Below, in pieces: positions 16,365-27,765 of a DNA stretch of 59,019 nt. Position numbers and translations under genes: made by a program. The notes beneath the pieces are model-generated. The model had not been told where the DNA came from. It saw nothing but the letters and a program-made list of their open reading frames with translations, and did no database searches. This DNA comes from Rhodospirillaceae bacterium (GTDB taxonomy: Bacteria; Pseudomonadota; Alphaproteobacteria; MPNO01; UBA2964). How positions within the stretch are numbered: position 1 is the stretch's first letter; the number at the start of each line of letters is the position of its first letter. The stretch covers positions 1 through 59,019 of the forward strand of contig JABJKO010000004.1 in assembly GCA_018660305.1 (NCBI GenBank), in the 5' to 3' direction.

Positions 16365-18302
16365 ATGAGCAAGGTAATCGGTATCGATCTGGGGACGACC
16401 AACTCCTGTGTCGCCGTCATGGAAGGCACGGAAGCCCGTGTGATCGAAAACTCGGAAGGCGCCCGCACGACGCCCTCCATGGTCGCCTTCACCGAAGATG
16501 GCGAACGTCTGGTCGGACAGGCCGCCAAGCGCCAGGGCGTGACCAATCCGGAAAACACGCTGTTTGCGATCAAGAGATTGATCGGGCGGACGTTCGACGA
16601 TCCCATGACCGAAAAAGACATGGGACTTGTCCCCTACAGCATCGTGAAAGCCGACAATGGCGATGCCTGGGTTGAATCCCGCGACAAGAAATATTCGCCG
16701 AGCGAAATTTCCGCCTTCATCCTGATGAAGATGAAGGAAACCGCCGAGGCCCATCTTGGCGAAGAAGTCGATCAGGCGGTCATTACCGTCCCGGCCTATT
16801 TCATCGATTCGCAACGCCAGGCGACCAAGGACGCGGGTCGCATTGCCGGTCTCGATGTTCTGCGCATTATCAATGAACCGACGGCGGCCGCGCTTGCCTA
16901 CGGGCTCGACAAGAAAACCACCGGCACCATCGCGGTCTATGACCTTGGCGGCGGGACGTTCGATGTGTCGGTCCTGGAAATCGGCGACGGCGTGTTCGAG
17001 GTCAAGTCGACCAATGGCGACACCTTCCTCGGCGGCGAGGATTTCGATCAGCGCATTATCGATTATCTTGCCGACGAATTCAGAAAAGAACAGACCATCG
17101 ACCTGCGTGAGGACAAGCTGGCCCTGCAGCGTCTTAAGGAAGCGGCGGAGAAGGCAAAGATCGAGCTGTCGAGCTCCATGCAGACCGAGGTCAATCTGCC
17201 CTTCATCACCGCCGATGCCGGCGGCCCGAAACATCTCAACATCAAACTGACCCGCGCCAAGCTCGAAGCTTTGGTCGACGAGCTGATCGACCGCACCATT
17301 ACGCCCTGCAAGGCAGCCCTCAAGGATGCCGGGCTGTCGGCCGGTGAAATCGACGAGGTGATCCTGGTCGGTGGCATGACCCGCATGCCCAAGGTGATCG
17401 AGGCGGTGAAAAATTTCTTCGGGCGCGAGCCGCACCGGGGCGTTAATCCCGACGAGGTGGTCGCCATCGGTGCCTCCATCCAGGCCGGCGTGCTGACCGG
17501 TGATGTCAAAGACGTGCTGCTGCTGGACGTGACGCCGCTGTCGCTGGGCATCGAGACGCTGGGTGGCGTGTTCACCCGCCTGATCGATCGCAACACCACG
17601 ATCCCCACCAAGAAGAGCCAGGTCTTCTCCACCGCGGAAGACAATCAGAACGCGGTGACCATCCGGGTCTTCCAGGGCGAACGCGAAATGGCGTCGGACA
17701 ATAAGGTTCTCGGCCAGTTCGATCTGATGGGGATTCCCCAGGCGCCGCGCGGCGTGCCGCAGATCGAAGTCACCTTCGATATCGACGCCAATGGCATTGT
17801 CAATGTGGGGGCCAAGGACAAGGCCACCGGCAAGGAACAGGCTATCCGCATCCAGGCCTCGGGCGGGCTGTCCGATGACGAGATCGACCAGATGGTCCAG
17901 GACGCCGAAAGCCATGCCGATGACGACAAGGTGAAGAAGGAAACGGTCGAGCTGCATAATCAGGCCGATACCCTGATCTATGCGACCGAGAAGAACCTCA
18001 AGGAATATGGCGAGAATATCTCCGACGAGGACAAGACCCAGGTCGAGGCCGATGTCGCCGCGCTCCGCGAGGTGATGGAGGGCGAGGATCTGGAAGCCAT
18101 TAAAACCAAGACCGAGGCGCTGTCGCAATCGGCGATGAAGCTCGGTGAGGCCATGTACAAGGCTCAACAGGAGAGCGAAGCACAACCCGATGGTACGGAC
18201 GCCGATATGGGCGATCAGCCGGACGCCGGGGGCGACGATCCGACAGTCGTAGATGCTGATTTCGAAGAGGTTGAGGACGACAAGAAAGACAAGTCCGCCT
18301 GA
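16365..18302 (+). CDS. dnaK: Molecular chaperone DnaK (Hsp70)
   Basis: 645 residues. The ATPase domain shows [59 protein letters not shown] and [13 protein letters not shown]. The linker is [19 protein letters not shown], followed by the substrate domain and an acidic tail ending [12 protein letters not shown]. It has a GAAGAGGG ribosome site and its own RpoH promoter. It forms an operon with dnaJ, 43 bases downstream. Confidence 0.99.
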   Translation: MSKVIGIDLGTTNSCVAVMEGTEARVIENSEGARTTPSMVAFTEDGERLVGQAAKRQGVTNPENTLFAIKRLIGRTFDDPMTEKDMGLVPYSIVKADNGDAWVESRDKKYSPSEISAFILMKMKETAEAHLGEEVDQAVITVPAYFIDSQRQATKDAGRIAGLDVLRIINEPTAAALAYGLDKKTTGTIAVYDLGGGTFDVSVLEIGDGVFEVKSTNGDTFLGGEDFDQRIIDYLADEFRKEQTIDLREDKLALQRLKEAAEKAKIELSSSMQTEVNLPFITADAGGPKHLNIKLTRAKLEALVDELIDRTITPCKAALKDAGLSAGEIDEVILVGGMTRMPKVIEAVKNFFGREPHRGVNPDEVVAIGASIQAGVLTGDVKDVLLLDVTPLSLGIETLGGVFTRLIDRNTTIPTKKSQVFSTAEDNQNAVTIRVFQGEREMASDNKVLGQFDLMGIPQAPRGVPQIEVTFDIDANGIVNVGAKDKATGKEQAIRIQASGGLSDDEIDQMVQDAESHADDDKVKKETVELHNQADTLIYATEKNLKEYGENISDEDKTQVEADVAALREVMEGEDLEAIKTKTEALSQSAMKLGEAMYKAQQESEAQPDGTDADMGDQPDAGGDDPTVVDADFEEVEDDKKDKSA

Positions 18303-18345
18303 TTAGGCGGCACTGGTCTCAACCCTCAGTCCCGGAGTTCACGCT

Positions 18346-19506
18346 ATGGCGAAGCAGGACTATTACGACGTCCTGGGCGTTGATCGAGGCGCCGGCGAAG
18401 ACGAGTTCAAAAAGGCCTATCGCAAGCTGGCGATGAAGTATCACCCTGACCGCAATCAGGGTGATACGACGGCCGAAACCAAGTTCAAGGAAATCAACGA
18501 AGCCTATGACGTCCTGAAGGACGATCAGAAACGCGCGGCCTATGACCAGTTCGGCCACGCGGCTTTCGAGAATGGCGGCCCTGGCGGCGCCGGTGGATTT
18601 GGCGGCGGTGGCGGTGCCGGGTTCGCCGATATCTTCGACGAAATGTTCGGCGATTTCATGGGCGGCCGTCAGCAGCAACGGGGCGGCGGTGGCCGTAGCC
18701 GCGGCTCCGATCTGCGCTACAATCTCGAGATTTCCCTGGAAGACGCCTTCAAGGGCCGTGAGACCCGCATCCGGGTGCCGAGCTCGGTGGGCTGCGAGGA
18801 GTGTAATGGCTCAGGCGCGGCCAAGGGCAGCCACCCGTCAACCTGCGGCACCTGCCAGGGTCACGGGAAAGTCCGCGCCAGCCAGGGCTTCTTCACCATC
18901 GAACGCACCTGCCCCACCTGTGGCGGGGTCGGTCAGACCATCGAAAATCCGTGCGGCGTCTGTTCCGGCGCCGGCACCGTGCGCAAGGAAAAAACCCTGT
19001 CGGTGACCATTCCCGCCGGGGTGGAAGACGGCATGCGGATCCGTCTTTCCGGCGAGGGCGAGGCCGGCAGCAAGGGCGCGCCGGCGGGTGATCTCTATAT
19101 CTTCGTCGCGGTGGGCTCCCATACCCTGTTCCAGCGCGATGGCGCCAATATTTTTTGTCAGGTACCGATCCCCATGACCACGGCGGCTTTGGGCGGCGCG
19201 GTCGAGGTCCCCTCCATCGATGGCAGCCGCGCCAAGGTGACCATCCCCACCGGCGTCCAGACCGGCCACCGGCTGCGCATGCGGGCCAAGGGCATGTCGG
19301 TTCTCAACTCCAAGAACCGCGGCGATATGTATATCGATATTCGGGTCGAGACCCCGGTCAATCTGACCAAGGAACAGCAGCAGAAGCTCAAGGATTTCCA
19401 GGCCTCGCTCAAGAAGGGCGATAAAGGCGGCGGCAAATCCACCAGCCCCGAATCCGAAGGCTTCTTCGCCCGCGCCAAGGAGCTGTGGGAAGATTTGACG
19501 GACTGA
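18346..19506 (+). CDS. dnaJ: Co-chaperone DnaJ (Hsp40)
   Basis: 386 residues. The J domain (about 1-70) has KYHPDRN with the essential HPD. A Gly-rich stretch follows ([17 protein letters not shown]), then four zinc-binding repeats [24 protein letters not shown] and CGVCSGAG, and the C-terminal client-binding domains. It stimulates DnaK ATPase and delivers clients. Confidence 0.98.
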   Translation: MAKQDYYDVLGVDRGAGEDEFKKAYRKLAMKYHPDRNQGDTTAETKFKEINEAYDVLKDDQKRAAYDQFGHAAFENGGPGGAGGFGGGGGAGFADIFDEMFGDFMGGRQQQRGGGGRSRGSDLRYNLEISLEDAFKGRETRIRVPSSVGCEECNGSGAAKGSHPSTCGTCQGHGKVRASQGFFTIERTCPTCGGVGQTIENPCGVCSGAGTVRKEKTLSVTIPAGVEDGMRIRLSGEGEAGSKGAPAGDLYIFVAVGSHTLFQRDGANIFCQVPIPMTTAALGGAVEVPSIDGSRAKVTIPTGVQTGHRLRMRAKGMSVLNSKNRGDMYIDIRVETPVNLTKEQQQKLKDFQASLKKGDKGGGKSTSPESEGFFARAKELWEDLTD

Positions 19507-19617
19507 TCCCGGCCGGCCACAGCCTGCCGTTTTCCAGTATGAATTCATCAAGGCGTCTCGCTTTCGGGTCCCTGTTTGTGCTTATATCCGCGCACAGGAA
19601 TTCGGTGGGAGACTCCA

Positions 19618-20433
19618 ATGCCAGATATGAAAATCGGGGTGGTCGGCGCGGCCGGCCGCATGGGCGGCACGGTGGTGCGTCAGGTTACCGAAACCGAGGG
19701 CTGTGCCGTCGCGGCGGCCAGCGAGATCCCTGGCAGCGAGGCGGTGGGGCGCGATGCCGGTGAGCTTGCCGGCATAGGATCGCTCGGGATCGAGGTGATC
19801 GACGATGCGGCGGCTATGTTCGACCGGGTCGATGCGGTAATCGAATTCTCCATCCCGGGCTCCACCGTTACCCACGCCCAGCGCGCCGCCGACGCGAGCT
19901 GTATCCACATCATCGGCACCACCGGACTTGATGCCGGGCAGGAAGATATTCTGCGCCAGGCGGGCACCAGGACGCCGATCATGTATGCCCCCAATATGAG
20001 CCTCGCCGTCAATATCCTGTTTGCCCTGACCCGTCAGGTGGCCGGCATGCTGGATGAGGATTTCGATATTGAAATCGTCGAGATGCATCACCGCTATAAG
20101 GTCGATGCGCCGTCCGGCACGGCGCTGGGTCTCGGCCGCGCCGCGGCGGCCGGGCGTGGCGTGTCGCTGGATGATGTGGGGGTGCTGTCGCGTGAAGGCC
20201 AGACGGGCGAGCGCAAGCGGGGCGATATTGGCTTTGCGACCCTACGGGGCGGCGATGTGACCGGCGATCACACGGTGGTCTTTGCCGCCGATGGCGAGCG
20301 GCTTGAGCTGACCCATAAATCCACCACCCGCCAGATATTCGCGCGCGGCGCGGTGCGGGCGGCCCTCTGGGCCCGGGATCAGAAGCCGGGGCTCTACACC
20401 ATGTTCGACGTCCTCGGCCTGCCCAACGAATAA
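19618..20433 (+). CDS. dapB: 4-hydroxy-tetrahydrodipicolinate reductase
   Basis: 271 residues from ATG 19618, preceded by GGTGGGAG. The enzyme makes tetrahydrodipicolinate with NAD(P)H in lysine and diaminopimelate synthesis. Seen here are the nucleotide-binding GVVGAAGRMGG, IGTTGLDAGQ, the catalytic EMHHRYKVDAPSGTAL and the C-terminal GDHTVVFAADGERLELTHKSTTRQIFARGAVRAA. dapB follows dnaJ in many alphaproteobacteria. It is convergent with the ada-like gene, 9 bases away. Confidence 0.98.
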   Translation: MPDMKIGVVGAAGRMGGTVVRQVTETEGCAVAAASEIPGSEAVGRDAGELAGIGSLGIEVIDDAAAMFDRVDAVIEFSIPGSTVTHAQRAADASCIHIIGTTGLDAGQEDILRQAGTRTPIMYAPNMSLAVNILFALTRQVAGMLDEDFDIEIVEMHHRYKVDAPSGTALGLGRAAAAGRGVSLDDVGVLSREGQTGERKRGDIGFATLRGGDVTGDHTVVFAADGERLELTHKSTTRQIFARGAVRAALWARDQKPGLYTMFDVLGLPNE

Positions 20434-20442
20434 GCGCTCGCT

Positions 20443-21345
20443 CTACGCGGCGCGGCCGCTTTCTTCATTCCGCGTCTCGGTGCGTGCCGCTTCGGTGCCG
20501 ATCAGGGCGAGCTTGCGGGTGGTTCCCCAGCGGTAGTCGGTATCGAACAGGCCGGTGGCGCGGATGACGCGATGGCAGGGGATCAGAAAGGCGATGGGAT
20601 TGGCGCCCAAGGCGGTTCCCACCGCACGCGCGGCTTTGGGCCGGCCGACGGCGCGGGCGATCTGGCCATAGGTGGTGAGTTGGCCGGAATCAATCCGTAA
20701 CAGGGCCCGCCAGACGCTGATCTGAAAATTGGTGCCCTTGAGCCACAGGCGCAGGGGCTTGTCCGGCTTGCCGCCGCCCTCGGAGAAGATTGCTTTCGCC
20801 ATGGCTGCCGTCGCCGTGTCGGACCGGAAAAAATCCGCGCCCGGCAAGGTGGCGCGAATTCGTTGCAGCGCGCCGGCGGGGTCATTGCCGTCCACGAACT
20901 CCAGCCCGCAAATGCCGCGGTCCGTCATGGCGATGACAAAATTGCCGAATGGCCCGGTATGCATCCCCCAATTGATGGTGAGCATCTCACCCTGCTGCTT
21001 GAATTCCCCCGGGGTAATGGCCTCCAGGGTGACGAACAGATCGTGCAGACGCCCGGGGCCCGAAAGCCCGGCATCATAGGTGGCATCCAGCAGATCGCCC
21101 GAGGCACCGAGAGCGCGCTTGGCGTGGTCAATGGTCAGGCAGCGCAGGAACTGCTTCGGGCTTACGCCGGCCCAGCGGGTAAACAGCCGTTGAAAATGAT
21201 AGGGGCTCATATGGATTGCGGCGGCCACCTGCTCGAGCCCGGGCTGCTCCACCGCATGGGCCTGGAGAAATCGGATCGCCGCTTCGATGCGGGCATAGTC
21301 ACGCCCGGCTTGCGAGGAGGAGTGGCTCGGTGTTGCGCGCATCAT
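20443..21345 (-). CDS. AraC-type regulator fused to O6-methylguanine-DNA methyltransferase (Ada-like, short form)
   Basis: 300 residues from ATG 21345. Residues about 15-120 form an AraC helix-turn-helix region (LEQVAAAIHMSPYHFQRLFTRWAGVSPKQFLR). The rest is a methyltransferase with the acceptor motif IPCHRVIRATG. The E. coli Ada N-terminal zinc domain with the phosphotriester-accepting Cys is missing, so methyl-phosphotriester sensing is not expected. It probably repairs O6-alkylguanine; whether it also activates transcription is unclear. Confidence 0.9.
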   Translation of the reverse strand: MMRATPSHSSSQAGRDYARIEAAIRFLQAHAVEQPGLEQVAAAIHMSPYHFQRLFTRWAGVSPKQFLRCLTIDHAKRALGASGDLLDATYDAGLSGPGRLHDLFVTLEAITPGEFKQQGEMLTINWGMHTGPFGNFVIAMTDRGICGLEFVDGNDPAGALQRIRATLPGADFFRSDTATAAMAKAIFSEGGGKPDKPLRLWLKGTNFQISVWRALLRIDSGQLTTYGQIARAVGRPKAARAVGTALGANPIAFLIPCHRVIRATGLFDTDYRWGTTRKLALIGTEAARTETRNEESGRAA

Positions 21346-21355
21346 GTGGCTCTTT

Positions 21356-21550
21356 CTATTCCCGCCAGAACGGCTTGTCATATTCCGCAACCGCCTGGCT
21401 TCGGCCCAGCCCCATATCGTTCAGGGCCCGCTCCGGCAGCCGCATCAAAGCACGGCGGCTCCGGCGCCGATCCTGCCAGATCCATAGCCGGTCGGCAAAA
21501 TCACAGATCGTCCTGGCCATATGTTGGGCGAGTGGTTGGTCGGTTTGCAT
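21356..21550 (-). CDS. DUF1127 small protein
   Basis: 64 residues from ATG 21550 (a GTG at 21586 would add 12 residues). The C-terminal half has the DUF1127 pattern LWIWQDRRRSRRALMRLPERALNDMGLGRSQAVAEYDKPFW. Arg-rich DUF1127 proteins in alphaproteobacteria can bind RNA or influence sRNA and phosphate/carbon physiology. It lies just upstream of the ada-like gene on the same strand. Confidence 0.85.
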   Translation of the reverse strand: MQTDQPLAQHMARTICDFADRLWIWQDRRRSRRALMRLPERALNDMGLGRSQAVAEYDKPFWRE

Positions 21551-21670
21551 GGCCCCAGGATAGGCAGTGCCTCCCCGCCGACCCACCCGAATCTTGCGGA
21601 GTTTGCGCGCACCGGCTCAGGCGGCGTGCGCCCCCGGCCCGATGTAAAACCGTGGTGTTTCGATAGGGCT

Positions 21671-21931
21671 CTAGCGGCGGCGATTGTTGGCGCGGGCCCT
21701 GATGCGGGCGGGCTGTTGCGCCTTGATCATCAACCTGAACACAACACCCAGAATTGCCATGGCCATGAGGATCGCGGGCAATGCGCTGGCCCCGGCGGCG
21801 GTACCCTGCAGCGTTGCTGCATCGGCCCAATTGACGCCGGCCGCGAGGGTCATGCCCACGAGCGCCATCAGCACCAAGGCCTGCCGTACCATATTCCGAA
21901 TAGAGCGTGTCATATCAGTCATCTGTCTCAT
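21671..21931 (-). CDS. Small membrane protein, unknown
   Basis: About 86 residues. An N-terminal hydrophobic segment with an apparent signal-peptide end (AAGVNWADA) is followed by a second membrane segment (LPAILMAMAILGVVFRLMI) and an Arg-rich tail. A later ATG (residue 4 or 7) could be the start. No family recognised. Confidence 0.6.
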   Translation of the reverse strand: MRQMTDMTRSIRNMVRQALVLMALVGMTLAAGVNWADAATLQGTAAGASALPAILMAMAILGVVFRLMIKAQQPARIRARANNRRR

Positions 21932-22104
21932 CCCTGAATTATGTCAACCCGATCTCTTTTCGAACCGGCGGGCGGACTCTTCGAGGCCCGTCCCGGCAGC
22001 ACTCTCAAGGACATGCAAGATGCGTGCCAAGCAGGTTAATTGTTGAATTTCAGGGAGTTAGAAACCGTCGGCGACGGCCAATTCGTTAAACTGTCAAATC
22101 CACC

Positions 22105-22126
22105 GACGGTTAATGCGTTAACCGTC
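22105..22126. promoter_or_regulatory. Perfect palindrome overlapping the DUF2244 stop codon
   Basis: GACGGTTAA-TGCG-TTAACCGTC: 9-base arms and a 4-base loop. It covers the stop codon of the minus-strand DUF2244 gene. It may be a terminator stem without a T-run, or a protein site; the GACGG/CCGTC half-sites also occur upstream of the surface-protein loci near 35.9 and 39.9-40.0 kb. Confidence 0.5.
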
Positions 22127-22636
22127 AGTGCGCAGTTTGGCCAGTTCGATACGCAGGGCGTTGGCGAAATCGAGCTTTTCTTCCGGGCTCAGGAAGCTGC
22201 CGATTTCAACGATACGGCCGTGGGACCGCAGGGTTACGGCGCTACCGGGCACCGGATCGTCGTCGATTTCGACCTTGAGCCAATAGGGCTGGAAACGCCA
22301 GCGTTCGCGCCGGCCCGAGGGTGTAAATCGTTCCACCGTCAGGGTCGAATCGGTCAGCCGGATGGTCTCATACCGTCTGGCATCCCGGTAATTGAGCTTG
22401 AACGCAAAATAGACCAGCAGAATATCCAGCCCGAAAAATCCAAAGACCGGCCAGGCGCCGATGGTCACGAAGGCGATGCCGGCGCAGAAGCTGATCAGAC
22501 CGATAAACGCCATCAGCAGGAAAAACCCGCGTGGCGACAGGCTGGCATTGGGGTGCAAAACGGCGTCGAACCGTATGGGATCGCGATCCTCGGTCCCGAC
22601 TTCCGCCTCGTCTGTTTTTAATTCCGTTTCAGTCAT
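22118..22636 (-). CDS. DUF2244 membrane protein
   Basis: About 172 residues from ATG 22636. After a charged N-terminus, FDAVLHPNASLSPRGFFLLM leads into two adjacent transmembrane segments. A cytoplasmic beta-rich domain follows with RRYETIRLTDSTLTVERFTPSGRRERWRFQPYW. This matches DUF2244, common in alphaproteobacteria and function unknown. It is divergent from nth, a frequent neighbour of this family. Confidence 0.85.
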   Translation of the reverse strand: MTETELKTDEAEVGTEDRDPIRFDAVLHPNASLSPRGFFLLMAFIGLISFCAGIAFVTIGAWPVFGFFGLDILLVYFAFKLNYRDARRYETIRLTDSTLTVERFTPSGRRERWRFQPYWLKVEIDDDPVPGSAVTLRSHGRIVEIGSFLSPEEKLDFANALRIELAKLRTDG

Positions 22637-22798
22637 CACGGGCAGTAGCTTACAGCGCCGCGCCGGGGTGACAAGAAGAATCAAAACGAACGTTTTGGGT
22701 TAACGGGATTTTTTCAATGTCATCACCATCAGCCCTGAAACATCCATTCTGCGGCGGGGCGGGATGAAAGACAGGACAAGGTGCGCTATAGGTGGGGG

Positions 22799-23446
22799 AT
22801 GGTCATGAAACGCGACGCCATCGAAGAGTTCTATCGCCGGCTCGAGGAAGCCGATCCGGAACCGGTGGGCGAACTCAACTATGTGAATAATTATACCCTT
22901 CTGGTCGCCGTGGTGCTGACGGCGCAGGCCACCGATGTGGGGGTTAATCGCGCCACCGGGCCTTTGTTCAAGAAAGTCGATACGCCGGAGAAAATGGTGA
23001 AGCTCGGCGAAAGGCGCCTGATCGACTATGTGAAAACCATCGGGCTATTCCGCACCAAGGCAAAAAACGTCATCGGGCTCAGCGAACTGCTGATCGCCAA
23101 CCATGGCAGTGAGGTCCCGGCTGACCACGATGCGCTGGTGGCGTTACCGGGGGTGGGCAACAAGACCGCGAACGTGGTCCTCAATATTGCTTTCGGTGTG
23201 CCGACCATCGCGGTGGATACCCATATTTTCCGGGTGGGAAACCGCACCGGCCTGGCGCCTGGCAAAAACGTCGATGTGGTCGAAAAGAAGCTGGTAAAGC
23301 GGACCCCCGATGCCTTCAAACGCCATGCCCACCACTGGCTTATCCTGCATGGGCGCTATATCTGCAAAGCCCGCAAACCGGAATGCCCGCGCTGCCCGGT
23401 GATCGATCTGTGCCAGTACAAGGCGAAGACCACCGCCTCGGTCTGA
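22799..23446 (+). CDS. nth: Endonuclease III (DNA glycosylase/AP lyase)
   Basis: About 215 residues from ATG 22799 (ATG 22805 is also possible). The enzyme removes oxidised pyrimidines. The helix-hairpin-helix LPGVGNKTANVV contains the catalytic Lys, and VDTHIFRVGNRTGL carries the catalytic Asp. The C-terminal Fe-S loop is C-X6-C-X2-C-X5-C (CKARKPECPRCPVIDLC). Confidence 0.97.
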   Translation: MVMKRDAIEEFYRRLEEADPEPVGELNYVNNYTLLVAVVLTAQATDVGVNRATGPLFKKVDTPEKMVKLGERRLIDYVKTIGLFRTKAKNVIGLSELLIANHGSEVPADHDALVALPGVGNKTANVVLNIAFGVPTIAVDTHIFRVGNRTGLAPGKNVDVVEKKLVKRTPDAFKRHAHHWLILHGRYICKARKPECPRCPVIDLCQYKAKTTASV

Positions 23447-23464
23447 CGGGGTTATCTGAAAATA

Positions 23465-23965
23465 TCAGCCTTGCTGTTTGGTTGTACGTGCCTTGATCAC
23501 GGCGGCGATGCAGGCCTTGGGGATCATTTTCTGGCCAGTAATTGACCGTGCCTCGATATGTTCCACCGCCTGGCCCAATGCCGTGTCGCCGGTACTTGGC
23601 CTGGGTACCGGATAGAGAAAAAGATCCAGAATGCAGCCGTCCTGCCGGTAGCGCAGCAGCAATGCCGGCCGGTCGCGGCGCGAAAACGCCGGCCGGCCAA
23701 GAATCTCAATGATTTCGGTGCGCTGTTTTCCCATCAGGTCGGGCGGTGGCGGTGGGGCGGCTGGCTCGGCGGGTGGAGACGGCTGGAGGGTCGCGACGCT
23801 GGTTTTGGATCCGCCCGTCCCGGTTTCCGCTCCGGCTTCTGTGCCCGGCTCCACGCCATCGGCGGCGCAGCCCGCCAGGGCCCAACAAAGCAGGAGCCCC
23901 GCCACGGCAAAAGCCTTCCGCCGGGCGGTTCCGTGCCGGTATAGATGTTCCGGGCGGCTCAGCAT
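23465..23965 (-). CDS. Putative lipoprotein, unknown
   Basis: About 166 residues from ATG 23965. An Arg-rich N-terminus leads to a signal with LAGC (Cys 33). A Gly/Thr/Pro-rich linker with PPPPP follows. The C-terminal half has LMGKQRTEIIEILGRPAFSRRDRPALLLRYRQDGCILDLFLYP, which resembles the SmpA/OmlA-type repeat seen in other small lipoproteins. It lies 28 bases after the bactofilin gene, so co-transcription is likely. Confidence 0.65.
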   Translation of the reverse strand: MLSRPEHLYRHGTARRKAFAVAGLLLCWALAGCAADGVEPGTEAGAETGTGGSKTSVATLQPSPPAEPAAPPPPPDLMGKQRTEIIEILGRPAFSRRDRPALLLRYRQDGCILDLFLYPVPRPSTGDTALGQAVEHIEARSITGQKMIPKACIAAVIKARTTKQQG

Positions 23966-23993
23966 TTTCCGGTGGCCTGAAAAGGCAGCGACC

Positions 23994-24518
23994 CTACTCG
24001 GCATCCAGGATCTGGACATCGCCCCGGATCTGGCCACCGCGCTCGACTTCCAGCCGGCCGGCCCGAACCGATCCGGTCACTCGGCCGGTGGACCGGATGA
24101 TCAGCAAATCCCTGGCCGTGATGGTGCCTTCGAAGGCGCCGCTGATCTCCGCGACTTCGATTTCCGCCTCGCCCTTGAACATGCCGGTCTCGGCGATTTC
24201 GATCTCCCGGCACTCGGACATGCTGGCTTCGACCCGTCCTTCCACCACCAGCTTTTCGCAGGAGCTGATCTGGCCGTTGAGGGCGATCTCCCGCCCGACG
24301 ATGAGCTTCTTGCCGTCGCCATAGCTGCCCATGGTGCGGTCATCGGCGGGTCCGCTGGCATAATCCGTCGCCCGCCGGACAATTTCCGGCCGGGAGACAG
24401 TACCGCGACCCTGCGCGGCGGCCGGCATGACCTGCGCCGGGCGCGGCGGCTTGGCGCTATCGGCGCCGGCCGTTTCCGGGGTCTGATCCTCCGGTTTCTT
24501 GTCACCTAACGTTGCCAT
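23994..24518 (-). CDS. Bactofilin (polymer-forming cytoskeletal protein)
   Basis: 174 residues from ATG 24518, preceded by AAAGGAA. A disordered Pro/Ala-rich N-terminus (about 60 residues) comes first. The beta-helix bactofilin core follows, with regularly spaced short repeats (LIVGREIALNGQISSCEKLVVEGRVEAS... SGAFEGTITARDLLIIRSTGRVTGSV). Bactofilins form membrane-associated filaments involved in shape and localisation of cell-wall enzymes. It is followed by a lipoprotein gene and preceded by a CysZ-like membrane protein gene. Confidence 0.9.
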   Translation of the reverse strand: MATLGDKKPEDQTPETAGADSAKPPRPAQVMPAAAQGRGTVSRPEIVRRATDYASGPADDRTMGSYGDGKKLIVGREIALNGQISSCEKLVVEGRVEASMSECREIEIAETGMFKGEAEIEVAEISGAFEGTITARDLLIIRSTGRVTGSVRAGRLEVERGGQIRGDVQILDAE

Positions 24519-24561
24519 GGTCGAAATTCCTTTCGGCAAAATAACGCGCGATCGACTGGAT

Positions 24562-25227
24562 TTAGCCGTCTCGCCGGCGCCTGCCCTCGAACATATGGAG
24601 CATGAACGCCACCGCGACAACCGGCATAAACCAGTTTACAAGCGGAATACTCAGCATCACCGTGATCAGCACACCGGCAATGCACCATCGGCTCCGATGG
24701 CGCCGCCACATCGCTTTCATCGATGGTACATCCAGCCGGCGCAATGCCACCAGCTCGAAATATTCGCGTCCCAGAAGATAGCCGTTCAGGGCCCCAAAAA
24801 CAAAGATATTCAATATGGGTATAATATAAAGGGGTAGCAGGATCAGGTTGAGAACAATGGCAATGGCGCCGTAGCGCAGCCCGATCATAACGGCCTCGGA
24901 TACCGACTGGTTGCGGGGCGGCTCCAGATCCGGAAAATGTTTTCGCTCCACCGCGCGGGCCACCGGCTCCAGCATGAAGGAAATGATGATCAGCGCCGCG
25001 CCGGGAAACAGCACGAAGGCCGCGATCACAGCCGCGGCCCCGCCCAGCCAGTCGACGATGGAATCGAGCCAGCCCCACTGAAACAGCTGGGTCGAAGTCA
25101 GCAGCCACCATGCCGCCGCCACCAGTCCGGCAAACAGCAGGATGCTCCACAACAATGTCTTGAGCACGACCCGGCGAAAGGCCGGATCCGGCAACTGGCT
25201 CAACGCTTTAAAGAAGGCGGAAATCAT
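24562..25227 (-). CDS. EI24/CysZ-family membrane protein
   Basis: 221 residues with about four to six hydrophobic segments (LLWSILLFAGLVAAAWWLL; AAAVIAAFVLFPGAALIIISFML; IAIVLNLILLPLYIIPILNIFVF; the C-terminal LITVMLSIPLVNWFMPVVAVAFML). NGYLLGREYFELVALRR is the EI24 family signature. E. coli CysZ imports sulfate, but most alphaproteobacterial members are uncharacterised. It lies upstream of bactofilin on the same strand. Confidence 0.82.
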   Translation of the reverse strand: MISAFFKALSQLPDPAFRRVVLKTLLWSILLFAGLVAAAWWLLTSTQLFQWGWLDSIVDWLGGAAAVIAAFVLFPGAALIIISFMLEPVARAVERKHFPDLEPPRNQSVSEAVMIGLRYGAIAIVLNLILLPLYIIPILNIFVFGALNGYLLGREYFELVALRRLDVPSMKAMWRRHRSRWCIAGVLITVMLSIPLVNWFMPVVAVAFMLHMFEGRRRRDG

Positions 25228-25423
25228 GATGGTTCGTGGCGGCCACGGGCAATTCTCGGAATACCCTGTTTAAACGGACTGACGGTTGGGAGGCAAGCGC
25301 TCCCTGCCCTTGGCGCGAACACATCCATCGCTATACTGCGCGGGATTTATTATCGCGGCGGGCGATCAGCCGCCATACCAACCCCGATCGCCCGCCTTTG
25401 TTTATTTGTATGCAGGAGAAATC

Positions 25424-26416
25424 ATGGCCAACGCGACCTATGACGTGATCGGTGTGGGCAATGCCATCGTCGATGTGCTGTCCCCCACGGAAGAATCCTT
25501 TCTAGAGGAGCATGGGCTCGATAAGGGCATGATGACCCTGATCGATACCGACCGGGCGCGGGATCTCTATGATGCCATGGGGCCGGGTGTGGAAGTCTCC
25601 GGCGGGTCGGCGGCCAATACGCTGGCCGGGCTGGCCTCGCTGGGTGGCAATGGCGCCTATATCGGCAAGGTCCGCAACGATACGCTGGGCGGCGTTTTCC
25701 ACCATGATATCAATGCCATCGGTGTCGATTACCGGACCCCGGCGGCGACCGGCGGGGAAACCACGGCGCGCTGTCTGATCTTCGTGACGCCCGACGCGCA
25801 GCGCACCATGCAGACCTATCTCGGAATCTCGATCACCCTCGGGCCGGACGACATCGATGAAACCGCCATCAAGGAATCGCAGATCACCTATCTCGAAGGC
25901 TATTTGTTCGATCCGCCGGAAGCCAAGCAGGCCTTCGTCAAGGCGGCCGAGATCGCCCATGCGGCGGGCCGAAAGGTGGCGCTGACCCTGTCTGATCCGT
26001 TCTGCGTCGACCGGCACCGGGCGGAGTTCATGCATCTCATCTCCGGCCATGTGGATATCGTGTTCGCCAATGAAGATGAAACCAAGTCGCTGTTCGAAGT
26101 GGATGATTTCGATGCCGCCCTGCAGCAGATGCGTGGCCATTGCGAGATCGCGGCCATGACACGCAGCGAAAAAGGCTCGGTGATTGTCGCCGGTGACGAC
26201 ATTCACGTGGTCGATGCCGCACCGGTGGACCGGGTGGTGGATACCACCGGCGCCGGCGATCTGTTCGCCGCCGGATTTCTGTTCGGGCTGACCCAGAGCC
26301 GCGATCTCGTCGATTGCGGCCGCATGGGCGGGCTCGCCGCCGCCGAGATCATCGGACATTACGGCGCCAGGCCGGAGGTGTCGCTTGAGAAGCTCCTGGC
26401 CGAGAGCGGGATTTAG
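25424..26416 (+). CDS. PfkB-family kinase, adenosine kinase-like
   Basis: 330 residues from ATG 25424, with CAGGAGA upstream. It has the ribokinase fold: YDVIGVGNAIVDVLSP, the substrate region SGGSAANTLAGLASLGG and the catalytic anion hole DTTGAGDLFAAGFLFGL. The overall pattern fits the bacterial adenosine kinases often annotated in alphaproteobacteria. Substrate specificity cannot be proved from sequence alone. Confidence 0.9.
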   Translation: MANATYDVIGVGNAIVDVLSPTEESFLEEHGLDKGMMTLIDTDRARDLYDAMGPGVEVSGGSAANTLAGLASLGGNGAYIGKVRNDTLGGVFHHDINAIGVDYRTPAATGGETTARCLIFVTPDAQRTMQTYLGISITLGPDDIDETAIKESQITYLEGYLFDPPEAKQAFVKAAEIAHAAGRKVALTLSDPFCVDRHRAEFMHLISGHVDIVFANEDETKSLFEVDDFDAALQQMRGHCEIAAMTRSEKGSVIVAGDDIHVVDAAPVDRVVDTTGAGDLFAAGFLFGLTQSRDLVDCGRMGGLAAAEIIGHYGARPEVSLEKLLAESGI

Positions 26417-26472
26417 AGGCCTCGTAACGATTCAGCGCGCGCCCTATCATTGCCCCCTAACCGGATGGGGCG

Positions 26473-27753
<1,281 letters not shown>

Positions 27754-27765
<12 letters not shown>

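Noticed and set aside
16125..18185. Open frame of 686 codons antisense to dnaK
   Set aside because: It is the codon-bias shadow of dnaK; it has no family features and no ribosome site, and dnaK is certain.
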